A program made the position numbers and the translations under genes. Positions 43,168-52,208 of a stretch of DNA of 56,333 bases are shown in pieces (the first letter of the stretch is position 1; every line of letters starts with the position of its first letter). This DNA is from JAYVJH01 sp043777595 (GTDB lineage Bacteria; Bacteroidota; Bacteroidia; Cytophagales; Spirosomataceae), in the NCBI GenBank assembly GCA_043777595.1, contig JAYWHT010000037.1, positions 1 through 56,333 of the forward strand, given 5' to 3'. The notes below the pieces were generated by a model, which made no database searches, had not been told where the DNA came from, and worked only from the letters and a program-made list of their open reading frames with translations.

Positions 43168-44340
43168 ATGAACAACAAAAAAATGACAGCCGGAAACCTT
43201 GATTTTAACCTCAGCGAAGAGCATAAAGCTGTACAAGAAGCCGCACGAGATTTTGCACAAAAAGAACTATTGCCAAATGTAATAGAGCGAGATAACGCCC
43301 AAAAATTCGACCCAACACTACTCCGTCGCATGGGTGAGTTGGGTTTTATGGGTATGATGGTTAGCCCTGAGTACGGTGGTGGTGGTATGGACACAGTATC
43401 TTATGCCATCGCAGTCGAAGAAATTTCAAAAGTAGAGGCCGCCGCTTCGGTAATAGTATCGGTCAATAACTCCTTAGTTTGTTATGGTTTAGAGACTTAT
43501 GGAAACGACTTTCAGAAACAAAAATACCTCCAGCCGTTGGCATCGGGCCAACAAATTGGTGCGTTTTGTTTGTCCGAACCCGAAGCAGGGTCTGATGCCA
43601 CCTCCCAACAAACCACAGCCGAAGATTGCGGCGACTATTATTTACTCAATGGCACCAAAAACTGGATAACCAGCGGCGACACCTCGTCTGTGTGCTTGGT
43701 AGTGGCGCAAACTCATCCCCAACTCAAACACAAAGGTATCAACTGTCTAATTGTCGAAAAAGGTATGGAGGGCTTTGTAGTAGGCAAAAAAGAAGACAAA
43801 CTCGGAATCCGTGCCTCCGATACCCACTCGCTGATGTTTACTGACGTAAAAGTACCCAAAGAAAACCGTATCGGGGCCGACGGTTTTGGCTTTAAATTTG
43901 CTATGAGTACCCTCAACGGTGGCCGTATTGGTATTGCGGCACAAGCGTTGGGTATTGCGGCTGGTGCATTTGAACTGGCACTTGCCTACTCTCATCAGCG
44001 CAAAGCATTTGGAAAACCTATCTTTGAACACCAAGCTATTCAGTTTAAATTGGCCGAAATGGCGACTAAAATAGAAGCTGCTCGGCTGATGGTCTATAAG
44101 GCAGCCCGTCTCAAAGACGAACACAAAGACTATGTACAGGCCGCAGCTATGGCCAAGCTATTTGCATCTGATGTAGCCATGTGGGCTACAACCGAAGCCG
44201 TGCAGATTCATGGGGGTTATGGCTTTGTCAAAGAGTTTCATGTAGAGCGGCTCATGCGTGATGCCAAGATTACCCAGATTTATGAAGGTACATCAGAAAT
44301 ACAAAAAATGGTGATAGCAAGAGAGTTGCAAAAACTGTAA
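43168..44340 (+). CDS. Acyl-CoA dehydrogenase (short-chain/butyryl type)
   Basis: 390 residues, standard length. FAD/acyl-CoA motifs: LSEPEAGSDA, WITSGDTSS, RKAFGKPIFEHQAIQFKLAE, the HGGYGFVKEFHVER region and the catalytic Glu in YEGTSEIQ near the C-terminus, as in butyryl-CoA dehydrogenases. Introduces the alpha-beta double bond in beta-oxidation, passing electrons to an ETF. Next to fabG and 1.2 kb from plsC, giving this part of the window a fatty-acid theme. Confidence 0.95.
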   Translation: MNNKKMTAGNLDFNLSEEHKAVQEAARDFAQKELLPNVIERDNAQKFDPTLLRRMGELGFMGMMVSPEYGGGGMDTVSYAIAVEEISKVEAAASVIVSVNNSLVCYGLETYGNDFQKQKYLQPLASGQQIGAFCLSEPEAGSDATSQQTTAEDCGDYYLLNGTKNWITSGDTSSVCLVVAQTHPQLKHKGINCLIVEKGMEGFVVGKKEDKLGIRASDTHSLMFTDVKVPKENRIGADGFGFKFAMSTLNGGRIGIAAQALGIAAGAFELALAYSHQRKAFGKPIFEHQAIQFKLAEMATKIEAARLMVYKAARLKDEHKDYVQAAAMAKLFASDVAMWATTEAVQIHGGYGFVKEFHVERLMRDAKITQIYEGTSEIQKMVIARELQKL

Positions 44341-44366
44341 AAATACAATTTCTATTATTTTTCAAT

Positions 44367-44407
44367 AAAAAAGTATGCGCCTAATCAGTAGATTCGCATA
44401 CTTTTTT
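44367..44407 (+). terminator. Intrinsic terminator of the acyl-CoA dehydrogenase gene
   Basis: 13-bp perfect stem (44367-44379 with 44395-44407), arms beginning with A and ending with T, 15-nt loop. Confidence 0.85.
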
Positions 44408-44451
44408 TGTTTATCGTTAAATTACACCCTTATATTAGTTTTGTACAATTA

Positions 44452-44483
44452 TTGGTTTTGTGCAATTTTTTGTTTTAAATTTG
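44452..44483 (+). promoter_or_regulatory. Candidate promoter of the AraC regulator gene
   Basis: TTG at 44452-44454, 21 nt, then TAAATTTG at 44476-44483 match the Bacteroidota layout. The leader would be about 95 nt to the ATG at 44586. Two further TAnnTTTG/TTTTG matches nearby (44436-44443, 44457-44460) make the exact site uncertain. Confidence 0.5.
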
Positions 44484-44585
44484 CGTTCAGATAATAAAAG
44501 TAGTGTTTCGCCATACAAATAGGCGTAATAGTGCTACTTATTTGTTTATCATATCAATTTAGAACTTTAATTAACCATTTTAACG

Positions 44586-45515
44586 ATGGAAGACTATAAT
44601 AAAATCATTGAATCGTTGGGCGTTAAGTTCATCAAATCAAGACATGTAAGAATGTTACAGCCTGTAACTATCAAAAATTTTTATGATGTCGAAAACTCGC
44701 TTCTCGTATTATACGACGGTCAAGTAAAGTACCAAGACGAGCCTGTTCTTGTGGGGGATATATTTTTTATTCCAGGTGGTAAGCACGCTGACATTACCTA
44801 TGGTGCTTTTGCTGACGATACACAACCAAGGGCGGTATCGAATGAAGAGTTTTTGACACGCCGAGAACTATTTTTTGATACACTCTCCGACTCGTCGGAG
44901 ATTGGTAACATGCCCAACTCATTTGGAATGGTATCGTTTGAGGCCAAAGTCTTTGACTCCGTCAATTTCTTTACATCGCTTGACATTCCCCCCTTTGTTA
45001 TCAGAAACAATAGTCACCTGGCACGGCTCATCAAAGATATTATATGCGAAGACCTCACCGATCAGTCGGGCAGAGGGCGTGTAATTAAGTTAAAAACCGA
45101 AGAAATAGCGATTGAAGTAATCAGGTATATTCTCAACAATAAACTGTTTCAGGAAGAACTCGTAACCAACAGTGCATATTTCAAAGACCCACGATTGATT
45201 GATATATTTGCCTTTATCAAAGAAAACATAAGCGGCGATTTGTCCAATAAAGTTTTAGCAAACGTAGCCAACGTGTCCGAAGATTATGTAGGTCAGTATT
45301 TTAAGATGCTCACAGGCACAAATCCACAAGACTATATTGAGTACCAGCGCATGGAGCAGGCGGTTCAGTTATTGCGTACATCTAAAAAGAGTATCCGTGT
45401 CATTGGCTCAGATGTAGGGTACAAAGACACGGCCTATTTTTGCCGTCGCTTCAAGATGATGTTTGGCATACCAGCAGGCAAAATGCGCCGCCGCGAAACG
45501 CTAATGAATATTTAA
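44586..45515 (+). CDS. AraC-family transcriptional regulator
   Basis: 309 residues. The N-terminal 110 residues form a beta-rich cupin-like part (LVLYDGQVKYQDEPVLVGDI, FFIPGGKHADI), then a helical linker. The C-terminal 100 residues contain the AraC DNA-binding domain with ANVSEDYVGQYFKMLTG and IGSDVGYKDTAYFCRRFKMM. Regulatory target unknown. It converges with plsC so tightly that the two stop codons overlap (TTAA shared). Confidence 0.88.
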   Translation: MEDYNKIIESLGVKFIKSRHVRMLQPVTIKNFYDVENSLLVLYDGQVKYQDEPVLVGDIFFIPGGKHADITYGAFADDTQPRAVSNEEFLTRRELFFDTLSDSSEIGNMPNSFGMVSFEAKVFDSVNFFTSLDIPPFVIRNNSHLARLIKDIICEDLTDQSGRGRVIKLKTEEIAIEVIRYILNNKLFQEELVTNSAYFKDPRLIDIFAFIKENISGDLSNKVLANVANVSEDYVGQYFKMLTGTNPQDYIEYQRMEQAVQLLRTSKKSIRVIGSDVGYKDTAYFCRRFKMMFGIPAGKMRRRETLMNI

Positions 45516-46267
45516 GACTGCTTGTTTTCTTGCCCCAAATGTTTTCTAATTGCCGCTTCGCATAGGTCGGCAACCTCTTGTGGGGACTTGGCTTTGGGTT
45601 CAATCGATGGCAAAATAGTCAGCGATAATTTAGAAAAAGAACGAACAGGAAAAAAAGTACCCATTTCAAAATTACTTCCACCCATTACAGCCAACGGTAC
45701 GACAAGTGCCGTTGGCGATTTTTTGAGTAAAATAGACAAACCGCCAACGTGAAAAGGCTTCAATATGCCGTCCTTCGACCGTGTCCCTTCTACAAAGATA
45801 ACAGCCGCAAGGTTTTGGCTTTCAATGAGTTCACCGAGTCTGGCTATGGCAGGTAGCGACTGCTTCGAGTCATTTCGGTCAATGACCGCCGCACCGCTTT
45901 TTCGTAAGTTGTAAGAAATAGACGGAACACCCTTGGACAGTGATTTTTTTGAGACGAACGTCGGCCAATATTTCCGTAAAAACCATATCATCATAATAAT
46001 ATCAAACATACTTTGGTGATTGGCTACAAAAATAATAGGCCGAGTTAAGGCAGGTAATTGTTCGGACGACTCCACAAATTTTATGTTAGCACCAGTCAAA
46101 TACATACCCGCCACTAACCAGCCATTGAGATAGTCTACAACTACCTTGTGCGCTCTACGTCCAAAAAAATTATAAGCCACTACCTGTACTACATGGAAAA
46201 CCAACAAACCAAACCAAAACTGGACAATATAAACGGCACTGAGGGCATAATCAAGTATTTTTTTCAT
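45512..46267 (-). CDS. plsC: 1-acyl-sn-glycerol-3-phosphate acyltransferase
   Basis: 251 residues from the ATG at 46267. PlsC motifs are present: NHQSMFDI (HX4D catalytic box), FVEGTRSKDG (glycerol-phosphate binding), with an N-terminal hydrophobic segment (about 10-35) for membrane association. Transfers an acyl group to lysophosphatidate to form phosphatidate, the branch point to phospholipids and to the diacylglycerol needed by DGAT enzymes such as the one at 13551. Confidence 0.93.
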   Translation of the reverse strand: MKKILDYALSAVYIVQFWFGLLVFHVVQVVAYNFFGRRAHKVVVDYLNGWLVAGMYLTGANIKFVESSEQLPALTRPIIFVANHQSMFDIIMMIWFLRKYWPTFVSKKSLSKGVPSISYNLRKSGAAVIDRNDSKQSLPAIARLGELIESQNLAAVIFVEGTRSKDGILKPFHVGGLSILLKKSPTALVVPLAVMGGSNFEMGTFFPVRSFSKLSLTILPSIEPKAKSPQEVADLCEAAIRKHLGQENKQS

Positions 46268-46287
46268 TCGAGTTTTTGTTTCAACGG

Positions 46288-46321
46288 CAAATATAAGTAG
46301 TGAATAATGAAAAACGGACAA
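46288..46321 (-). promoter_or_regulatory. Possible plsC promoter within a repeat
   Basis: On the minus strand TTG (46319-46321), 23 nt and TATATTTG (46288-46295) fit loosely. The upstream half lies inside repeat copy C, and the start codon is 20 nt downstream of the -7 box. Confidence 0.4.
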
Positions 46322-46358
46322 CGAAAAATGATGTAATTATTTAATAGTCATATACTTA
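46296..46358 (+). repeat. 63-bp dispersed repeat, copy C
   Basis: Ungapped relative of copies A and B, starting AGTAGTGAATAATG. It begins immediately upstream of the possible -7 box of plsC, 29 bp before that gene's start codon. Confidence 0.72.
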
Positions 46359-46432
46359 AAAAAATCAAACCCTTGCTTATTGGTACTCAACTACTTACTA
46401 AGTGTTTTTTTTAGCCTTGGTGTCCTTTGTGG

Positions 46433-47137
46433 CTACAAGAGCGTAATCTCGAATAGTCGGACTAAATGCCCTTTTAATTTGTCCGAAACTTCATCAAAAT
46501 CTAATTCATAGCCCAACTCCAATTGCATAGAAGTAACAGCTTTGTCGTCAATACCGCAGGGAACAATATTACCAAAATAACTCAAATCTGTATTGATATT
46601 GAGCGCAAAGCCGTGCATCGTTACCCAGCGACTGGCTTTTACGCCCATCGCACAGATTTTACGTGGCCTGGCTTTCAGTTCATGGTCTAACCACACACCC
46701 GTAAGCCCCTCAATGCGACCAGCCACGATACCATAGTCGGTACAGGTATCGATGATGGCTTCTTCGAGCAAACGCATATAACGATGAATGTCCGTAAAAA
46801 AATTGTCTAAGTCCAAAATCGGATAACCCACAAGTTGCCCAGGACCATGATATGTGATGTCGCCACCTCGATTGATTTTATAAAAAGTAGCTCGTTGATC
46901 GACTAATTGTGTTTTGTTTATCAATAAATTCGTCTCACTCCCGCTTTTACCAAGCGTATAAACGTGAGGGTGTTGGCAGAATAGCAAGTAGTTGTCTGTA
47001 AGTTGCTGTTTATCTGGGGCTAAACTTCGATTCTGGACTTTGACGGCCACCGTTGCCGCCAACTGTTTTTCTTGATAGTCCCAAGCTGTTTGATAATCTA
47101 TGAGTCCTAAATTTTCAAAAATTACTTTTTTATTCAT
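46433..47137 (-). CDS. lipB: Lipoyl(octanoyl) transferase
   Basis: 234 residues from the ATG at 47137; a TTG at 47143 is the alternative. LipB signatures: RGGDITYHGPGQ (90-101), the conserved Lys167 in AMGVKASRWVTMHG, and the catalytic Cys194 in VPCGIDDKAV. Transfers octanoate from octanoyl-ACP to the lipoyl domains of 2-oxoacid dehydrogenases and the glycine cleavage system. No lipA adjoins it. Confidence 0.95.
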   Translation of the reverse strand: MNKKVIFENLGLIDYQTAWDYQEKQLAATVAVKVQNRSLAPDKQQLTDNYLLFCQHPHVYTLGKSGSETNLLINKTQLVDQRATFYKINRGGDITYHGPGQLVGYPILDLDNFFTDIHRYMRLLEEAIIDTCTDYGIVAGRIEGLTGVWLDHELKARPRKICAMGVKASRWVTMHGFALNINTDLSYFGNIVPCGIDDKAVTSMQLELGYELDFDEVSDKLKGHLVRLFEITLL

Positions 47138-47241
47138 TATCAAGTTTCGATTTGTAATATCGTGTTACAAATATATCTATTTTTGGGATTACTAATCAAA
47201 TCTTTGATGATATTAAATACGGGACATCAGAGCAATACAAT

Positions 47242-47284
47242 ACCCACGACTAACTACTATTGACCAACCAAACCCATGACCAAT
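47242..47284 (-). repeat. GTCATGGGT-family repeat overlapping a start codon
   Basis: On the minus strand the segment reads ATTGGTCATGGGTTTGG..., similar to the runs at 23777-23812 and 26038-26070. The ATG of the downstream kinase (47276-47278) is formed by the complement of CAT in this unit. Confidence 0.55.
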
Positions 47285-48118
47285 ATACTAATAGCCGATA
47301 GCGGCTCATCAAAAACTGACTGGCGACTGATTTTATCGGACGGCTCAATCCAACAAGCTCGTACCGTTGGCCTGAATCCATATTATCAAGACCAATGTTC
47401 TATTGAGGCAGAACTGAGGGCTAATTTATTGCCCAATATCTCGACTGTCGATATGACCAAAATTTACTTTTACGGCACAGGTTGTGCTGGTCAAGAATCG
47501 TGCGATATAGTTCGTTTTGCTTTACAATCTGTTTTTAATGAAGCCATTATTGAAGTAGAAAGTGATATGTTAGGTGCGGCCCGAGGTTTGTGTGGGCATG
47601 AAGTAGGTATTGCGTGCATTTTGGGAACAGGCGCAAACAACTGTCTGTACGATGGTCAGAATATAATTGCACAAGTGCCATCGTTGGGTTTTTGGCTTGG
47701 CGATGAGGGTAGCGGTGCTTATTTGGGTAAAATATTAGTAACAAAATTTTTACATAAAGAGTTACCTCAGGACTTAGAAGAAAAGTTTGTAAAGCGATAC
47801 CCCATTACGAGGCTTGATGTATTGGACAATGCCTACAGGCAACCATTCCCTAATCGCTATTTTGCAAAATTTTCTAAATTTTTGTTCGACAACCGCCACC
47901 ACCCAGCAGCATACCAGATAGTTTATGAGGCTTTTGGTATATTTTTTGACAAATACATTTGCAAACACGTTAATTTTGAAAACTACAAAGTACATTTTAC
48001 GGGTTCTATCGCTTTTTACTACAATGACATCTTGAGGCGAGTAGCTTCTCAAAAAGGAGTTACTTTACGAAATGTCTTGGAGACCCCAATCGCAGGATTG
48101 ACTCTGTATCACCAATAA
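47276..48118 (+). CDS. N-acetylglucosamine-kinase-like BadF/BadG family ATPase
   Basis: 280 residues of the ASKHA fold: phosphate-1 motif ILIADSGSSKTDWRLI at the N-terminus, GTGCAGQES, phosphate-2 region CILGTGANNCLYDG and the GFWLGDEGSGAYLGK segment typical of bacteroidetal GlcNAc kinases. Phosphorylates an amino sugar released during cell-wall or chitin recycling. The first codons (MTN) fall inside a repeat unit; since ILIADSG must be near the N-terminus, no later start is reasonable. Confidence 0.88.
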   Translation: MTNILIADSGSSKTDWRLILSDGSIQQARTVGLNPYYQDQCSIEAELRANLLPNISTVDMTKIYFYGTGCAGQESCDIVRFALQSVFNEAIIEVESDMLGAARGLCGHEVGIACILGTGANNCLYDGQNIIAQVPSLGFWLGDEGSGAYLGKILVTKFLHKELPQDLEEKFVKRYPITRLDVLDNAYRQPFPNRYFAKFSKFLFDNRHHPAAYQIVYEAFGIFFDKYICKHVNFENYKVHFTGSIAFYYNDILRRVASQKGVTLRNVLETPIAGLTLYHQ

Positions 48119-48185
48119 AAAATAACCCCACCAACTCCTATCAGTCGGCAGGGAATTTTCAGGGATAAAGATAAAGTCGTAGGGA

Positions 48186-51092
48186 TTATTTTTTTATTTC
48201 AAAGTTTAGTATCTGTCCTCCGTTAGATTTACCGTTGAGGTAACTGATTATTTTTAATTGATATTTACCAATTTTGGGAGCAAACCCCAGCTCACCCTCA
48301 TATAGGCCATACGGATAGTCAAGGTCGCTATACTTGCTTTTGGCAGTACCCAATATTTCAAAATCAATTCTATCGACATCTATACTTGCAGGCGAAACAT
48401 AGATGTTGAGCAACGGGGGCAATGTCGCAGACGCTATCGCTTTGCCCTCTGTCAAAATCATTATTTGTCGTCTCGAGTACACATCACCACCACTGATGAG
48501 CATAACTTCAAAAACTGGCTTTGAGTCCTTGACTGTAATCTTAAATGTAGCCGATGCGGTTGCGCCTTCGTTGTCAGTGGCACGTACCATAACTTCATAA
48601 ATGCCAGCTACGGTTGGTATGCCGCTAACTAACCCACTTTTGTAAGCCAGCCCAGGTGGCAAACCAAATACTTCTGTTTTGGCTATACTACCATCTTTGT
48701 CGTTAAAGGCGTATTCAATGACATCGTATCTAAATTTATTGCCAACAATTATCGTTTGGTTGGCTAACGAATATTCTAAATAAGGGGGTATATTAGTGGC
48801 TTCGACAACAATCGTAAACTGCGTTTTGACAGAAAGCCCTTCAATATCGGTAGCTTCGACGGTGGCCACAAAGCTGCCAAGTCGAGTAGGCTTACCGCCA
48901 ACAGAAAGCCCATTGGCAGATAGCCCTGGTGCAAGCCCAGTAATGACCACACGGCTGATGTTGTTTTCGGCATCTTTAAAAGTTAGGGTAGGTACAGAAA
49001 AAACAAAAGAGTTTCCGAGTTTTATTGTCTGATTGCCGATGCTGTTGGCTACTATTGGTGCTGTATTTTTTGGTTTGGCCAATACCGTCAGTTTTATTTC
49101 TTGCCAACCCAGCGCATTTGTTGCAGCAGTGTTACCGTAAGAATTGGCTGTAATTGTATATTGCCCAGCCTGCAGAACACTACCGCCATTGTCGTCAAAA
49201 AGCGAGTAGGGGCTATCAGTATCTAATTTTTCTTGACCTACGGGGCCAGTCATTTTCAAATTTACTGCTGAGGCTACATCTGTAACGGCCACAAAATTGA
49301 TAGGATAGTTGATGGTACTTAAATAAAGTGTATCATTGTTTTTTAGTGTTTTTATCAACTGTCGAGTTTGTGAGTTCCCCGATTTATAAAGCTGAATATC
49401 TATCTTTGATGGGGTCTTAACAACAAGCGTAAAAGTAGTTGTTGCTGAAGCATTGCCATTATCAAATCCTTTGACAGTTATCTGAAACTTGCCCGTAACT
49501 GTCGGCGTACCAACTATTGTATTGTTTTTTATTAGCAAACCATTGGGTAGCCCTGTGGCTTCGTAGCCAGCAATAAACCCATCAACGTCTTGGAAAGCGT
49601 CTGACGGAATTGTGAACTTCCAAGCGAAGCCCATTACCGTGTTTTGATTGTCTATACCAGCATCTAAGATTGGTGCAATATTACCTTCTTGCTCAATCAC
49701 ATCTTCTGCCAGTAAAATCTCTATTGGTTTTTTATACTGGTCATACAGCTCTTGCCACTGTGCTTTGTAGCCAGTTTCGTCATAGCCAGCCCCCTTTATA
49801 AGTTCCGAAAGTTTGACAGTCATGGTAGCGGCGGGCTTGATTACTTCTATAGGATTATTCAACCATTTTTGTTTGAAATGATCAATAGCAGGCTTGAAAA
49901 AATCTAACTGCGATTGTACTGAAACAGCAAAAGTGATTAGCTTACAACCATGCTCAAAGCATTCGTCTTGAAACCTAAACATCTCTGAGATAGGTATTCC
50001 TGGTTCAGGAAACATCTCGTTCATTACCCACTTTCCACTCATGTTACTGCGTGTCAAGTCTGTAGCAAATCTGTGCGGAGATGCAGCCCCATCGTTGATT
50101 TTTACGCCGTCCGAACTAACCCCTAAATCTTTGAACCCCAGGGTACTACGGCTTAGGCTCAAACCATCATATACAGAGCCGTAATCATAGATAACTTTGT
50201 AGGTAGGATTAACGTTTTTTATAGTTTTTGTTGTAACATCCATAAATTTTTTGAGCATCTGGTGGCGGAACAAATACCAGTCTATTCCATACGAAAACGA
50301 AAAAGTGCCTCGCAGATAGTCAGCATTGAACGGAGCATTCACTTCATCGAAGCTATCAAAATTTGAAAACCAAACTTCATTGAGTCGTCGAATGTCCTTG
50401 TATTTACCCTGAAGCCAGAGTCTAAAATCACTCACAAAAAGAGGGTTATAGTCAAAAACGGTTTGGTACGAGTTGTTTTCATTTTCATTTTGGTAATGAT
50501 ACCCCGCTTCTTGGGTAGTCGTAGTTACTACCGAAATCGCCAGCATATCACCAGCTTGCTGGGCATAATTATAGCGCTCGGACGTTTCTTTGACAAACGA
50601 AACTGCTTTGTCGACCACCGACTGCGCACTAAAACTAAAACTACGACCGTTATCGTTTAGTATTTTGCCAGCACCATCTATCATAGACTCGGCATCTGTC
50701 CAAAAACCATTCACATTAGTTTTGTGTCTTCCCACATAAATACGGATAAATACTTTCATACCAAGTTCTTTGGCACGCTTGACCTTTTTATCGAGGTTTG
50801 TCCAATTTGCTGGACTGTTAATGTTTTTATAAACATAGTCCCATTCGACTACCAACATCACAGCATTGCTACCAAGCGCTGCGGCTTGTTCCATCAAAGG
50901 GGTTGTGTTGTCTTCAGAACTGCCGAGTAGCAGCAACAAACAATAATATCTTTGTTTGTCATTGTCATAAACGAGGTTGTTCTCCACGATGGGGGGAGAT
51001 GTATAAGGCATGACAGCCAAAGCATTGACAACATTTAGTATAAAAACAATAAATGTTGTGAGAAACACTTTATTTATTTGCTCTGGTAACAT
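48186..51092 (-). CDS. Large secreted protein: glycoside-hydrolase-like TIM barrel plus Ig-like modules
   Basis: 968 residues. An N-terminal hydrophobic export signal (about 10-28) is followed by a region (about 45-430) resembling GH42/GH-A barrels: LMEQAAALGSNAVMLVVEWD, AKELGMKVFIRIYVGRHKTN, FRLWLQGKYKDIRRLNEVWF, KWVMNEMFPEPG. There follow an Ig-like putative cadherin domain (about 467-560), an unfamiliar module ending near 675, two more Ig-like domains (about 680-865; KNTAPIVANSIGNQTIKLG, TNIPPYLEYSLANQTIIVGN) and a second copy of the unfamiliar module (about 870-968), both with a D(S/L)(D)PY(S/G)L phrase. A polysaccharide-acting surface enzyme is likely, substrate unknown. Catalytic acids cannot be fixed by eye. 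Confidence 0.8.
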   Translation of the reverse strand: MLPEQINKVFLTTFIVFILNVVNALAVMPYTSPPIVENNLVYDNDKQRYYCLLLLLGSSEDNTTPLMEQAAALGSNAVMLVVEWDYVYKNINSPANWTNLDKKVKRAKELGMKVFIRIYVGRHKTNVNGFWTDAESMIDGAGKILNDNGRSFSFSAQSVVDKAVSFVKETSERYNYAQQAGDMLAISVVTTTTQEAGYHYQNENENNSYQTVFDYNPLFVSDFRLWLQGKYKDIRRLNEVWFSNFDSFDEVNAPFNADYLRGTFSFSYGIDWYLFRHQMLKKFMDVTTKTIKNVNPTYKVIYDYGSVYDGLSLSRSTLGFKDLGVSSDGVKINDGAASPHRFATDLTRSNMSGKWVMNEMFPEPGIPISEMFRFQDECFEHGCKLITFAVSVQSQLDFFKPAIDHFKQKWLNNPIEVIKPAATMTVKLSELIKGAGYDETGYKAQWQELYDQYKKPIEILLAEDVIEQEGNIAPILDAGIDNQNTVMGFAWKFTIPSDAFQDVDGFIAGYEATGLPNGLLIKNNTIVGTPTVTGKFQITVKGFDNGNASATTTFTLVVKTPSKIDIQLYKSGNSQTRQLIKTLKNNDTLYLSTINYPINFVAVTDVASAVNLKMTGPVGQEKLDTDSPYSLFDDNGGSVLQAGQYTITANSYGNTAATNALGWQEIKLTVLAKPKNTAPIVANSIGNQTIKLGNSFVFSVPTLTFKDAENNISRVVITGLAPGLSANGLSVGGKPTRLGSFVATVEATDIEGLSVKTQFTIVVEATNIPPYLEYSLANQTIIVGNKFRYDVIEYAFNDKDGSIAKTEVFGLPPGLAYKSGLVSGIPTVAGIYEVMVRATDNEGATASATFKITVKDSKPVFEVMLISGGDVYSRRQIMILTEGKAIASATLPPLLNIYVSPASIDVDRIDFEILGTAKSKYSDLDYPYGLYEGELGFAPKIGKYQLKIISYLNGKSNGGQILNFEIKK

Positions 51093-51351
51093 CGGATAAC
51101 GAATTTATGTGGACGTGGATTGAAAGTAAATTCTTCTCTACACTAATCGTCAATAACCATGCAAAAAAAATTATATGCTCAATAGTAAGTTGTTTTTATT
51201 ATCTATAACAATACTCTAATATATTTATTATTAGCAAGTTGTAATTTATGATAATATTTTTTTGATGTCTTACACAATGCCAGATTAAAAATCAACATTT
51301 ACTCTTTGGTATGATTTTTGTACCAAAGTAATTGAGTAAGTTACTGTGCTT

Positions 51352-52053
51352 TTACTGTAAATGCTCGTCAATTACTTTTCGTAAGGCGGCTTCTGACGTG
51401 AGGCCAATACCTCGCCAAACGACCCTCCCTTTTTTGTAAACCAACAACATCGGAATCTCGTCAATTCCTAAACTTAGTGCAAGTTCTTTATTACGGTCGT
51501 AGTCTATCGTTTCAACAATAGCTTTTCCATTGTACTCTTCTTTTAGTTTTTTAATGCTGGGCATCATCTGTTGGCAAGGCCCGCACCAAGTAGCAAAAAA
51601 GTCTATTAGTATAGGCTTTTCAGAAGCTACGAGAGCATCAAACTTTACTTTTGACCAATCGCTTTTGCTAACAATATCCTTGTTTCTGTAAAAAGGTTTT
51701 CCTGCCGATGTCCATTTTAAAAATCCACCTTGTAGTTCATAGACCTGCTTAAAGCCAGCATCGGTCATTTTTTTTGCAGCGCCACTACTTCGCCCACCCG
51801 ATAAACAATAAACAAAAATAGGCTTATTTTTATCTAATTTTTCTATCTGTATTCCAAAATCTACATCTTTAAAATCTATATTTTTGGCTGCATTTAAGTG
51901 TGCTTTTTGATATTCATCAGCAGTTCGTACATCAATCAATTGAGACGATGACGACAGGCTATCATATTTTTTGCTAAACTCTTGAGCTGATAATATAAGG
52001 GACTGGCCGTAGCAGGTCGAACAAAAAAGAATAAATAAAATAGTTTTTTTCAT
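51352..52053 (-). CDS. Exported rhodanese-thioredoxin fusion protein
   Basis: 233 residues. A signal peptide (about 1-17) precedes a rhodanese domain (18-120) with the active Cys83 in CLSGGRSS, and a thioredoxin domain (about 135-233) with WCGPC (Cys157/Cys160). Both active sites are intact. Periplasmic sulfur transfer or disulfide exchange is expected; the combination suggests a persulfide formed on the rhodanese Cys could be resolved by the thioredoxin site (inference). Divergent from trxB, 155 bp between starts. Confidence 0.9.
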   Translation of the reverse strand: MKKTILFILFCSTCYGQSLILSAQEFSKKYDSLSSSSQLIDVRTADEYQKAHLNAAKNIDFKDVDFGIQIEKLDKNKPIFVYCLSGGRSSGAAKKMTDAGFKQVYELQGGFLKWTSAGKPFYRNKDIVSKSDWSKVKFDALVASEKPILIDFFATWCGPCQQMMPSIKKLKEEYNGKAIVETIDYDRNKELALSLGIDEIPMLLVYKKGRVVWRGIGLTSEAALRKVIDEHLQ

Positions 52054-52208
52054 GATAATACAAATGTAATAATGTTAGAAATAACTCAAAAATAGATAAT
52101 TATTTTGCCTTTTACCTTATTTTAACGAAATTTGTAGTTAATTATGCCTCAAGAAATAATCGCAAAGGTTATTTTGCGTTCTTATCAGAATAATATACCA
52201 ATGATTTT

